Assembly (NCBI RefSeq): GCF_034047335.1
Contig: NZ_CP139137.1
Coordinates: 1,364,001-1,428,000 of the forward strand
Length of the DNA stretch: 64,000 nucleotides
Reading direction: 5' to 3'
DNA from: Chryseobacterium sp. JJR-5R
GTDB lineage: Bacteria > Bacteroidota > Bacteroidia > Flavobacteriales > Weeksellaceae
Shown: in pieces, positions 15,602 through 24,338 of the stretch
Numbering within the stretch: the stretch's first letter is position 1
How the letters are laid out: each line of letters opens with the position of its first letter
Position numbers and translations under genes: made by a program
The notes under the pieces: generated by a model
The model's input: only the letters and a program-made list of their open reading frames with translations
Told to the model about the DNA's origin: nothing
The model's database searches: none

Positions 15602-17704
15602 ATGAAGAAGAAAGTGCTCTCCATCCTGTCGTTATCCGTTGTTTTATGGATAAATGCACAGGATAAAGATTCTCTTAATCAGCGTAATATAGAAGAGGTG
15701 GTTCTTACCGGGCAGTTTACCCAGCAGTCTATAAATAAATCCATTTACAAAGTTGAAGTCATAGATGCACAGCAGATTAAAAATATGGCCGTGACCAATG
15801 TTGCCGAGGTTTTAAATCAATCTCTCAACATACAGATTACGCCTGATACAAACTCAGGAAATTCAACAGCCAATATTTTAGGGCTGGGAGGCCAGTATGT
15901 TAAAATCCTGATCGATAATATTCCTGTGGTGGGAGATACCGGCTTAGGAAGCAACATTGATCTTACCAAACTCAGCCTTACGAATATTGAAAGAATTGAA
16001 ATTGTAAAAGGCAGTATGGGAGTGGAATACGGGAACGGCGCTTTGGCTGGGGTAATCAACATCATTACCAAAAAAAGCAGTTCCAAGAAATTAAGTATAA
16101 GGGCAAGCCTTCAGGAAGAAACGGTCCGGGATAATTATAATCTTAGAAAAAAAGGACAGGGAAGGCACATTCAGAACATAAATGCAGCCTATAATTTTAA
16201 TGATAACTGGTTTACCAATATTAGTTTCAATCATAATCAGTTTATGGGTTATGAGGGTAATAAAGAAGGTTATAAATACTTCCAGCAGGATAATTTACGC
16301 GGTTATGAATGGAATCCTAAAGATCAGTACGAAGCCAATGCACTGATAAAATATGCTAAAAATAAAACGTCATTCTTCTATAAAACCTCTTATCTGAATG
16401 AAACATTCAATTACTATAATCCGAAAGTAGACAGGATTCCTTTAAACGACGGTTTGGGCGGAGTGGTTTATAAAAGCCTTGACAGGAATTATAATACTGA
16501 GCGATGGATTCATCAGTTTAACATTCAAACCCAATTAGGGCAAATCCGTTATATGGGAGATTTTTCCTATCAGAACCAAAACCGGAAATTTTACGATTAT
16601 AATTATGATATTCCTAACAGGGCAAAAGATCCTAATTATAATGAGCAGTCCTATTATAAGACAGATGTGATATATTCCAGAGGGATGTTCAGTAACTTTT
16701 TAGACAGTAAAAAATTTGATTTTCAGCTAGGCTATGAGCTTGATCATACAGACGGTTATGCAGCGCTTATTGCAGGTGAATTTAACGGAAATAACATCTC
16801 AAGAAAAATTTTCACTTACGGCACTTTTCTTTCTGCGGAATGGAATATTTCAGATAAGTTCTCTCTTAGGCCCGGTACAAGGCTTTCCGTAAGCAACAGG
16901 TTCGATAATCAGTTTAACTATTCAGTCTCCGCAAGATATAAGACTTCTGAAAATTCCAATTTAAGAGGAGTCTTCGGTACTGCAAACCGGTATCCTACCT
17001 ACGATGAACTGTTTACCTATTTTGTAAATGTAAATCATGATATACAGGGTAATCCTGATCTTAAGCCTGAAACCGGATATTCAGCAGGACTTTTCTGGGA
17101 TCAGGGTTTTTCATTGGGCAATGGATGGAAATTTAATTATAACCTTGAAGCGCTATATGTAGACTTGAGTGATAAGATTGAAAATGTGATGATTGTACGT
17201 CCTTCTACTTATAAATATATGAATCTTGATAAGTACAGAAGCTTGTTATTCGGAGCAAATGCAAATATTACAAAAGATCAGTTTTCAATTGGTGTAAGAA
17301 CATCGTTGAACGGGATTTCTGTTTCTAAACAGGAAATGGACGCCAGAACTCCGGAAGATTTTCAATATAATTTTCAGGCAGGAGCAAATGCAGGCTATCA
17401 GATAAGCGGATCCCGTACAGCATTCAATCTGTACTATAAATATACAGGACCGGCAAGGATATATGTAATTGAAAATGAAACTTTCCGTCTGGCAGAAACA
17501 GACGGATTCCATATAATGGACTTCATCGTAAGCCAGCCGTTCTGGAAAGACCGCCTGGAACTCTCGATGGGAGTTAAAAATATATTCGATGTAACTACCA
17601 TCAACAGTACCAACAATACGGCAACAGGACATAATGCAGCTACGGACCGCCTCAACTTATATTACGGCAGAAGCTATTTTGCAAGATTAATGTATCAATT
17701 TTAA
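15602..17704 (+). CDS. TonB-dependent outer-membrane receptor, probable heme receptor
   Basis: A 700-residue receptor. After a signal peptide (SILSLSVVLWINAQ) the plug begins with IEEVVLTGQFTQQSINKS, then NVAEVLNQSLNIQ and the conserved RIEIVKGSMGVEYGNGALAGVINIITKK segment near residues 140-170. A 22-strand barrel follows, ending in an aromatic residue (RLMYQF), as BamA-inserted porins do. The start at 15602 replaces a TTG at 15581 that would precede the signal peptide. Genes for a HmuY lipoprotein, heme ABC importer and HmuS follow on the same strand, so heme or hemoprotein is the likely ligand; a siderophore cannot be excluded from the receptor alone. Confidence 0.9.
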   Translation: MKKKVLSILSLSVVLWINAQDKDSLNQRNIEEVVLTGQFTQQSINKSIYKVEVIDAQQIKNMAVTNVAEVLNQSLNIQITPDTNSGNSTANILGLGGQYVKILIDNIPVVGDTGLGSNIDLTKLSLTNIERIEIVKGSMGVEYGNGALAGVINIITKKSSSKKLSIRASLQEETVRDNYNLRKKGQGRHIQNINAAYNFNDNWFTNISFNHNQFMGYEGNKEGYKYFQQDNLRGYEWNPKDQYEANALIKYAKNKTSFFYKTSYLNETFNYYNPKVDRIPLNDGLGGVVYKSLDRNYNTERWIHQFNIQTQLGQIRYMGDFSYQNQNRKFYDYNYDIPNRAKDPNYNEQSYYKTDVIYSRGMFSNFLDSKKFDFQLGYELDHTDGYAALIAGEFNGNNISRKIFTYGTFLSAEWNISDKFSLRPGTRLSVSNRFDNQFNYSVSARYKTSENSNLRGVFGTANRYPTYDELFTYFVNVNHDIQGNPDLKPETGYSAGLFWDQGFSLGNGWKFNYNLEALYVDLSDKIENVMIVRPSTYKYMNLDKYRSLLFGANANITKDQFSIGVRTSLNGISVSKQEMDARTPEDFQYNFQAGANAGYQISGSRTAFNLYYKYTGPARIYVIENETFRLAETDGFHIMDFIVSQPFWKDRLELSMGVKNIFDVTTINSTNNTATGHNAATDRLNLYYGRSYFARLMYQF

Positions 17705-17716
17705 TAAAATAACAAC

Positions 17717-18832
17717 ATGAAACATTTAAAAATAATATCCTTACTTTTTATCATTGCCGTACAATCATGTTTTTCAGCAGATGAAGAACCCGTATCTGTA
17801 CCTCCGATGACCGGGGCAACATCAAAACCGATGGTAGGAGGGGCCAATCAGCCAAATCAGGTATGGATTGATTTAAGTGATATAGATCCGGTTACCAAAG
17901 AACCCAGACAAAAGACTAATCAGAGAACCGATTGGGATTTAGGGTTTTATAACGGTGATGAATTTCGTGTGGTTATTAACGGATCCATCGCAATGGCTGT
18001 AGCAAAAATACCGAATGCAACAAGTATAAATGCTGTAAAATCCGCTGACGTGTCGGGGCTGATGGCTGCTGTGCAGGTAGGTACATTTACAGCCAATAAC
18101 CTTGCCTATATTGATAATCCCGATGGAAATTTTTTGACCCAGACTACCGGAATTGCGGAAATAAAAGCAGATGAGGCTGATAATGCTGTATATCTTGTGA
18201 ATATGGGCAAAATGTTATCTACAGCTACAGTAGCTAACGGCTCGGTATCATTGACAGGGGATTCAAGAGGATGGAAAAAAATACAGATCCTGAGATCAGG
18301 TAACGGATACCGTTTAAGATATGCCAATCTGAATGATAACCAGTATAAGGAACAGATAATTACTAAGAATGCTGATTATAATTTTAATTTTTTCAGTCTT
18401 GAAAAAGGTCAGTCTGTTCAGATTCAGCCTCAAAAGGATCATTGGGATATTGCATTTACAAGTTTTACCAATGAGGTATTTACAGCCCCCGGACAAAGTG
18501 CGGGAAGCTATTTCTATGCAGATTTTATTATTACGAATATGATCAGCGGGGTAGGAGCTTACCAGATTGATGTTCCTGCCGGAAAAACACTGGATCAGGT
18601 GTATGGAGATTTTAAATTAAGTAATGTTGAATCATCCAGATTGATCTTTAATGACCATAGAGCTTTGGGTGATAAATGGCGGACTACTACAGGTGCGAAC
18701 GGACCTCAAACGTACAGCGACAGATTTTTTGTTCTTAAGGATGCAGAAGGTTTTTATTACAAAATAAGATTTAACGCCATGACCAAAGACGGAGTGCGCG
18801 GCTATCCGAACTTTGAATTTCAACCCTTATAA
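17717..18832 (+). CDS. HmuY-family heme-binding lipoprotein
   Basis: A 371-residue lipoprotein: signal peptide with lipobox VQSC (Cys near residue 17), then an HmuY domain with RTDWDLGFYNGDEFRVVING near 70-90, DHWDIAFTSF near 245 and the closing FYYKIRFNAMTKDG. It parallels HmuY of Porphyromonas, which binds heme on the outer surface and hands it to HmuR; here it follows the receptor by 12 bp. The T9SS-secreted protein at 13182-14486 carries the same domain, so the locus has a cell-attached and a secreted version. Axial heme ligands cannot be assigned by eye. Confidence 0.85.
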   Translation: MKHLKIISLLFIIAVQSCFSADEEPVSVPPMTGATSKPMVGGANQPNQVWIDLSDIDPVTKEPRQKTNQRTDWDLGFYNGDEFRVVINGSIAMAVAKIPNATSINAVKSADVSGLMAAVQVGTFTANNLAYIDNPDGNFLTQTTGIAEIKADEADNAVYLVNMGKMLSTATVANGSVSLTGDSRGWKKIQILRSGNGYRLRYANLNDNQYKEQIITKNADYNFNFFSLEKGQSVQIQPQKDHWDIAFTSFTNEVFTAPGQSAGSYFYADFIITNMISGVGAYQIDVPAGKTLDQVYGDFKLSNVESSRLIFNDHRALGDKWRTTTGANGPQTYSDRFFVLKDAEGFYYKIRFNAMTKDGVRGYPNFEFQPL

Positions 18833-18867
18833 ACAAATCAAATAATTAAATAGCAATCAATAATATC

Positions 18868-19746
18868 ATGAAAAAAATAATGCTTGCCGTTTCCGTGCTG
18901 GCTGCCGTGTATTCTTGTAAAAAAGAACAAAATGCCAAAACCGGGACCCAAACGGAAATCAGCTCAGAAACTCCGAAATCCAACAATAAAATCGTAACGC
19001 TTAACGGCGGGATTACGGAAATCGTAGCTGCTTTGGGCCACGAAAAAGAAATCGTAGGAACCGATGTTACCAGCACGTACCCGGGATCCCTGAAAGCAAC
19101 GGCAAAGGATCTGGGTCATGTCAGGTCAATGACCATTGAGCCGATCATGGCGGTGAGTCCGACCCTGATTTTAGCCTCCGATAAAGACATTAATCCTGAA
19201 CTGATGGGGAAAATCAAGTCTTCAGGCATCAAAACTGAAGTCTTTAAACAGGAATTTACCGTAGACGGGACTAAAAAGTTAATTGCTGACGTAGCAAAGG
19301 CAGTCGGGAATACAGACTATCAGAAGCTTAATGATAAAATCGATGCCGATTTAAAACAGGTTCAGCCGATTGCCAAAAAACCGAAAGTGCTGTTCATCTA
19401 CGCAAGAGGCCCGATGCTGATGGTATCAGGTAAAAATACGCCGATGGCTTCATTAATTGAACTGGCAGGCGGTGAAAATGCAGTAAGTGATTTTGAAGAT
19501 TTCAAGCCATTGACCCCTGAAGCGGTCGTAAAAGCCAATCCGGATGTCCTGTTCTTCTTTACCAGCGGGCTTGAAGGAGCCGGCGGAAACGAAGGCGCAC
19601 TGAAAATGCCGGGTGTTTCACAGACTAATGCCGGTAAGAACAAGAAAATCATTGCCATGGACGGAGGCCTGGTTTCCGGTTTCGGGCCAAGACTGGGAGA
19701 AGCTGCTGTAGGATTAAACAAGCTTTTAATTGAAAACACCAAGTAA
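18868..19746 (+). CDS. hmuT: hemin ABC transporter substrate-binding lipoprotein
   Basis: A 292-residue periplasmic binding protein with a lipobox (AVYSC, Cys near residue 16) and the class III (TroA/BtuF/HmuT) fold: NNKIVTLNGGITEIVAALGHEKEIVGTDVTS, a long backbone helix near 140-165, then MLMVSGKNTPMASLIELAGGENAV and GFGPRLGEA. It carries heme from the outer membrane to the permease. It overlaps the next gene by 17 bp if the permease starts at TTG 19730. The assignment to heme, not cobalamin or siderophore, rests on the surrounding HmuY and HmuS genes. Confidence 0.88.
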   Translation: MKKIMLAVSVLAAVYSCKKEQNAKTGTQTEISSETPKSNNKIVTLNGGITEIVAALGHEKEIVGTDVTSTYPGSLKATAKDLGHVRSMTIEPIMAVSPTLILASDKDINPELMGKIKSSGIKTEVFKQEFTVDGTKKLIADVAKAVGNTDYQKLNDKIDADLKQVQPIAKKPKVLFIYARGPMLMVSGKNTPMASLIELAGGENAVSDFEDFKPLTPEAVVKANPDVLFFFTSGLEGAGGNEGALKMPGVSQTNAGKNKKIIAMDGGLVSGFGPRLGEAAVGLNKLLIENTK

Positions 19747-20773
19747 ATTATACTTTTATATGATCATAAGTGTCCTGCTGCTTATTTCACTGGCAGTATG
19801 GTCACTGAACACCGGGGTTTATGACTTCGGCGGGAAATCAGCTTTTGAGGTATTGGGGAAACTGATACAGCAGGATCCGGATTTGTCATTAAGCGATAAA
19901 TATGTAGTCTGGGATGTGCGTACAGCCAGGATTATCATGGCCATCCTGATCGGGAGCATGCTTGCCGTTTCAGGGACCAGCCTGCAGGGATTATTTAAAA
20001 ATCCCCTGGCAACGGGAGACCTGATAGGCCTTACTTCGGGAGCCACACTGCTTGCTGCGGTTGCCATTGTTTTAGGAGGGCATTTTCAGCAGTACCTGCC
20101 TGAAGCCGTACAGTTTTCACTGGTGGGGATCTCCGCGTTCATCGGGTCTTTTTTATCTATGCTTTTGGTGTACCGGATTTCCACAAGCAGTGGAAAAACC
20201 AATGTAGTCATGATGCTTCTGACGGGCGTGGCCATTACGGCCATCGGTTTTTCAGTGACGGGATTCCTGATCTATATTTCAAAAGATGAGCAGTTAAGAG
20301 ATTTAACGTTCTGGAATTTAGGAAGCCTCGCAGCAGCAACCTGGACGAAAAATATCATCCTGGCCATTGTTCTGGTGATCTCGTACAGCATGCTGCTGCC
20401 AAAAGGAAAAGCACTGAATGCCATGATGCTGGGCGAAAAAGATGCACAGCATCTGGGAATCAATGTGGAAAAGTTAAAAAAGCAGATCATTATTATGACT
20501 GCCCTGATGATCGGAACCTGCGTTGCATTTTCAGGGACCATCGGTTTTGTAGGCCTCATCGTACCGTATATTTTAAGGCTTTTATTTAAATCAAACTACG
20601 CGTTTATCCTGCCTCTGTCAGCAGTTTGCGGAAGCATTTTGCTGTTGACGGCAGATACATTCAGCAGAAGCATTGTACAGCCTTCAGAACTGCCGATCGG
20701 GATCCTGACGGCATTAATGGGAGGGCCGATTTTTATCGCAATATTAGTTAAATCCAAAAAATCACTGGCATGA
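19730..20773 (+). CDS. hmuU: FecCD-family ABC permease for heme
   Basis: A 347-residue inner-membrane permease with about ten hydrophobic segments, starting at residues 11-25. Family signatures: RTARIIMAILIGSMLAVSGTSLQGLFKNPLATGDLIGLTSGA read in the N-terminal half, and GTIGFVGLIVPYILRLLF near 265-282, followed by ELPIGILTALMGGPIFI. The frame starts with TTG at 19730, giving a short charged N-terminus before the first helix; an ATG at 19760 would start directly in that helix, so the TTG is favoured though not certain. The last codons overlap the ATPase start by 4 bp, a sign of translational coupling. Confidence 0.88.
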   Translation: MKTPSKLYFYMIISVLLLISLAVWSLNTGVYDFGGKSAFEVLGKLIQQDPDLSLSDKYVVWDVRTARIIMAILIGSMLAVSGTSLQGLFKNPLATGDLIGLTSGATLLAAVAIVLGGHFQQYLPEAVQFSLVGISAFIGSFLSMLLVYRISTSSGKTNVVMMLLTGVAITAIGFSVTGFLIYISKDEQLRDLTFWNLGSLAAATWTKNIILAIVLVISYSMLLPKGKALNAMMLGEKDAQHLGINVEKLKKQIIIMTALMIGTCVAFSGTIGFVGLIVPYILRLLFKSNYAFILPLSAVCGSILLLTADTFSRSIVQPSELPIGILTALMGGPIFIAILVKSKKSLA

Positions 20774-21540
20774 TCAGGGCACATCAGATCAGTTACCGGC
20801 ATAAGGAATTCCATATCCTGGACGGGATTGACGTTTCATTGGAATATGGTGAATTCTTAGCCATAGTGGGGCCGAACGGGGCCGGAAAATCAAGCCTGCT
20901 GAGTATTCTCGCCAATGAAGTGAAATCAGATCAGAAGATTCTGTTTAAAAATAAGAACATCAGCGAATGGGAAGTCAGGGAACTTTCCAAGCACAAGGCG
21001 AAATTTTCCCAGCACAACAGCAATGATATTCCGCTGGAAGTAAAAGATGTCGTAATGATGGGGCGTTATCCGTATTTTGAGGCCCAGCCGAGACAGGAAG
21101 ACCACGAAGCCATGAACAACATGATGTACGAAACAGATGTTTTCCATTTGAAAGAAAGGGAATATAACACCCTGTCGGGCGGGGAAAAACAGCGGGTGCA
21201 CCTATCCAGGGTTCTGGCCCAGCTGCAGAACGGGATTGACCATAAGCTGCTTTTTCTGGATGAACCCTTAAACAACCTGGATGTGAAACACCAGTACAAA
21301 GCATTGGAAATCATTAAAAAGTTCACCCAAAAAGCCAATTCTGCCGTTGTGGTGCTTCATGACCTGAATTTGGCCGCACAGTACGCAGATAAGATTTTAT
21401 TGATGAAATCAGGAAAAGCTGCCGCATTCGGGACACCGGAAGAAGTATTCACCGCTGAAAACATCAGCGATGCCTATAATTTTCCGTGCACGATCTGCGC
21501 GCACCCGATTACCCATAACCCGATGATTATTTTTGGATAA
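20770..21540 (+). CDS. hmuV: heme ABC transporter ATP-binding protein
   Basis: A 256-residue ATPase. Walker A GPNGAGKSS is at residues 35-43, the Q-loop near SQHNSND, the ABC signature LSGGEKQRVHLSR near 135-147, Walker B LLFLDEPLNNLD near 158-169, and the switch His in VVVLHDLNLAAQYADK near 195-210. This is the HmuV/FepC/BtuD type that pairs with FecCD permeases. It overlaps the permease by 4 bp and is followed by a methyltransferase one base after its stop. Confidence 0.92.
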   Translation: MIRAHQISYRHKEFHILDGIDVSLEYGEFLAIVGPNGAGKSSLLSILANEVKSDQKILFKNKNISEWEVRELSKHKAKFSQHNSNDIPLEVKDVVMMGRYPYFEAQPRQEDHEAMNNMMYETDVFHLKEREYNTLSGGEKQRVHLSRVLAQLQNGIDHKLLFLDEPLNNLDVKHQYKALEIIKKFTQKANSAVVVLHDLNLAAQYADKILLMKSGKAAAFGTPEEVFTAENISDAYNFPCTICAHPITHNPMIIFG

Positions 21541-21541
21541 A

Positions 21542-22192
21542 ATGGATAAAGAAGATTTGAAAAAACTGGCACAGCATTTAGCGGATCCGCAGGGCGAAAA
21601 AGGAATTGAGGTCGCGGCAATGATGAATGAAACCAATATCGGGATGACCCTTGAAAGCATCCAGGCACTTCTGATAGAGGATAACGAAAACATCCTGGAA
21701 ATAGGCCACGGCAATGCAGCGCATGTTAAACACATTATAAAAAAAGCCGGGAACTTAAGATATACAGGGATCGATATTTCCGAAACCATGCATAATGAAG
21801 CGGTAAGATTAAATAAAGAATATGAAGATCAGGTGGATTTTGTATGGTATGAAGGCAGGAAGCTGCCTTTTACAGATAAGGCTTTCGATAAAATATTTAC
21901 GGTAAACACCGTGTATTTCTGGAGCGAACCCGTTCAGTATCTGAATGAAGTGTACCGGGTGCTGAAAGACAACGGAACTTTTGTCCTGACTTTCGGACAG
22001 AAAGAATTCATGGAGAAACTGCCTTTCACACAGTTTAATTTTACCCTTTATACCACTTCAGAAATGGAGGAAACAGTATCGCAGAGCCAGTTTAAAAGGA
22101 TGAAAATCTCTGAGAAGGAAGAACAGGTGAAAAGCAAAACAGGAAATGAAACCATAACAAGAAATTATACAATTCTAACCATAAAAAAATAA
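21542..22192 (+). CDS. class I SAM-dependent methyltransferase in the heme operon
   Basis: A 216-residue Rossmann-fold methyltransferase: motif I is ENILEIGHGNAAHVKHI (EIGHGNA in place of the usual D-x-GxGxG), acidic motif II TGIDISETM, then FVWYEGRKLPFTDKAFDKIFTVNTVYFWSEP, typical of the Methyltransf_11 group. The ATG at 21542 lies one base after the ATPase stop, and the HmuS-like gene begins 4 nt after its own stop, so it is an integral operon member. The substrate is unknown; neighbours suggest a tetrapyrrole or a product of heme handling, which is inference only. Confidence 0.82.
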   Translation: MDKEDLKKLAQHLADPQGEKGIEVAAMMNETNIGMTLESIQALLIEDNENILEIGHGNAAHVKHIIKKAGNLRYTGIDISETMHNEAVRLNKEYEDQVDFVWYEGRKLPFTDKAFDKIFTVNTVYFWSEPVQYLNEVYRVLKDNGTFVLTFGQKEFMEKLPFTQFNFTLYTTSEMEETVSQSQFKRMKISEKEEQVKSKTGNETITRNYTILTIKK

Positions 22193-22196
22193 AATA

Positions 22197-23225
22197 ATGA
22201 GCACATTAGTAAATGAATTAAAAGAAAAATGGGAAGCTCTTAAAGTTGAAAACCCACATATGAGAATCAGGAATGCAGCGGCAGAACTTGGCGTAAGCGA
22301 GGCAGAATTGCTGGCCACAAGTATTGGCGAAGGTGTAACGGTACTCAGACCGGAATTTCAGGATATTTTAACGGAAGCAGAACAGTTGGGGAAAGTAATG
22401 GCCCTTACACGCAATGACGAGTGTGTTCATGAAAGAAAAGGAGTTTACCGGAACGGAGATTTCAGCAGCCCGCATGCACAGCTTTTCGTAGGAGAAGATA
22501 TTGATCTTAGGATTTTCCTGAACCACTGGAAATTTGTTTTTGCTGTGGCAGAAGGTGACAAGAAAAGCCTTCAGTTCTTTGGGAAAGACGGACTGGCCCT
22601 GCACAAAATTTATTTAACAAAAGACAGCAACGAAGCGGCTTTTGATGTAGCTGTGGAGAAATTCAGGGCACAAGACCAGAACCAGGCTTTCGAATTTGAA
22701 ACGGTAGCCCCTAAAGCACCTGAAAAAGCAGATTCTGAAATTGATGTTGAAGGGTTTCAGCAGGCATGGACTTCTTTAAAAGATACGCATGATTTCTTCA
22801 TGATGACCAGAAAATTCGGGGTGAGCAGAACACAGGCTCTGAGACTTGCTCCCGAAGGTTTTGCTAAAAAAATTGACAATTCAAAAGTGGTGAACGTATT
22901 GGAAGATGCTTCCGAAAAAGAGCTTCCGATCATGATCTTTGTAGGAAACTGGGGAATTATCCAGATCCATACGGGAAATGTGAAGAAAACACTCTGGCAT
23001 CAGCAGTGGTTCAATGTCATGGACCCAGATTTCAACCTGCACTTGGATGTAACCAAAATCGCTGAAGCATGGATCGTAAAAAAACCTACTGAAGACGGAG
23101 AAGTAACTGCCATCGAAGTATTTAATAACGAAGGCGATTTCATCGTTCAGTTCTTCGGAAAAAGAAAACCGGGAATCCCTGAGCTGCAGGAATGGAAAGA
23201 CCTGGTAGCCGGATTGGAAAAATAA
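22197..23225 (+). CDS. hmuS: hemin-degrading / heme-trafficking factor (HmuS/ChuS-like)
   Basis: A 342-residue cytoplasmic protein made of two tandem ChuX/HutX-type repeats: residues about 1-165 (NELKEKWEALKVENPHMRIRNAAAELGVSE begins the first) and about 180-342 (QAWTSLKDTHDFFMMTRKFGVSRTQAL begins the second). The heme-ligand histidine of the family is expected in NDECVHERKGVY near residue 80. Members bind heme after import and either degrade it or pass it to an oxygenase; degrading activity is disputed for several homologues. Last gene of the operon, followed by a terminator at 23263. Confidence 0.88.
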   Translation: MSTLVNELKEKWEALKVENPHMRIRNAAAELGVSEAELLATSIGEGVTVLRPEFQDILTEAEQLGKVMALTRNDECVHERKGVYRNGDFSSPHAQLFVGEDIDLRIFLNHWKFVFAVAEGDKKSLQFFGKDGLALHKIYLTKDSNEAAFDVAVEKFRAQDQNQAFEFETVAPKAPEKADSEIDVEGFQQAWTSLKDTHDFFMMTRKFGVSRTQALRLAPEGFAKKIDNSKVVNVLEDASEKELPIMIFVGNWGIIQIHTGNVKKTLWHQQWFNVMDPDFNLHLDVTKIAEAWIVKKPTEDGEVTAIEVFNNEGDFIVQFFGKRKPGIPELQEWKDLVAGLEK

Positions 23226-23262
23226 TAATAAGAAGAATAATAGTTAGATCGTTTTTTTTATT

Positions 23263-23296
23263 AAGGCCGTTTTGTTTTTGCAGGGCGGCTTTTTTA
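23263..23296 (+). terminator. terminator of the heme operon
   Basis: AAGGCCG (23263-23269) pairs with CGGCTTT (23286-23292; one G-U) and is followed by T residues, 38 bp after the stop of the HmuS-like gene. Confidence 0.7.
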
Positions 23297-23387
23297 TTTA
23301 ATTTTGAGGTCATGATGATTTTAATAAATGCCTGTAAAATCACTCCTGATCACAGAATAATGATTAGAACTAAAAAATAAAATAAAA

Positions 23388-24260
23388 ATGAAACATATTT
23401 TCACAATATTAGTGCTTGTTGCTTTCTGTTCATTAAATGCGCAGGATTTCAAAGCCTACCGGTTTTATACGCAGAAAGGAAAAGAAATCAAAACGGATAA
23501 GCTGATCAGTGAACTGTCAGATTATGATGTGGTGTTCTTTGGTGAAAACCACAACAGCTCCATCAACCACTGGCTTCAGCTGAAGGTTACGGAAGCCCTG
23601 TATCAGAAGAAAAACGGACAGCTTATTCTGGGCGCCGAAATGTTTGAAAGGGACAACCAGCCTCAGCTGAATCAATACCTCAATGGGACTTTTGATGCGA
23701 AAAAACTGAAAGATTCAGCACGGCTGTGGACTAATTTCCCAACCGATTACAAGCCTTTGGTAGATTTTGCCAAAGCTAAAAAATTAGATTTTGTAGCCAC
23801 GAATGTCCCGAGAAGATATGCTTCCCAGACCGCAAAAGAAGGATTGGAGTCCCTTAATAACCTTCCTGAAAAAGACAAGGCCTATATGGCGCAGCTTCCG
23901 GTAAAAGTAACACTGGAAACTCCCGGCTATCCTGAAATGAAAGCCATGATGGGCGATCATGCAGACGGAACTAAAACGATGAATTTTATTGCTGCCCAGG
24001 CCATTAAAGATGCTACCATGGCAGAATCCATCCTTAAGAATTTCAAGTCCGGCAAAACATTTATCCACTACAACGGAAACTACCACAGCAAAGAATTCGG
24101 AGGGATTTACTGGTACATCAGGCAGAAAAACCCCACCCTGAAGATGGCGGTAATCTCTGTGTTTGAATCGGAAGATCCTGAACTGAAAATACCTGAAAAA
24201 GACTATAAACCGACCGACTTTAATCTGGTGATCCCGGCTGATATGACGAAAACCTATTAG
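23388..24260 (+). CDS. ChaN-family heme-binding exported protein
   Basis: A 290-residue exported protein of the ChaN / Haem_bdg uptake (Tiki-like) family. The signal peptide (FTILVLVAFCSLNAQ) is probably cut after NAQ, as the Cys lacks a proper lipobox. Family motifs are VVFFGENHNSSINH near residues 52-65 (with metal- or heme-contacting Glu and His), GAEMFERDNQPQLNQYL near 82-98, and a late IHYNGNYHSKEFGGIYWY. In Campylobacter ChaN binds cofacial heme at the outer membrane. It lies just downstream of the heme operon but after its terminator, so it probably has its own promoter; role in heme handling is inferred. Confidence 0.85.
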   Translation: MKHIFTILVLVAFCSLNAQDFKAYRFYTQKGKEIKTDKLISELSDYDVVFFGENHNSSINHWLQLKVTEALYQKKNGQLILGAEMFERDNQPQLNQYLNGTFDAKKLKDSARLWTNFPTDYKPLVDFAKAKKLDFVATNVPRRYASQTAKEGLESLNNLPEKDKAYMAQLPVKVTLETPGYPEMKAMMGDHADGTKTMNFIAAQAIKDATMAESILKNFKSGKTFIHYNGNYHSKEFGGIYWYIRQKNPTLKMAVISVFESEDPELKIPEKDYKPTDFNLVIPADMTKTY

Positions 24261-24338
24261 AATGTTCTTACCGATTTTATGGCTGTCTTTAGCCGAATCA
24301 TGAAAACATCTTTTATCTTTGAATAAGATTCAACAAAA

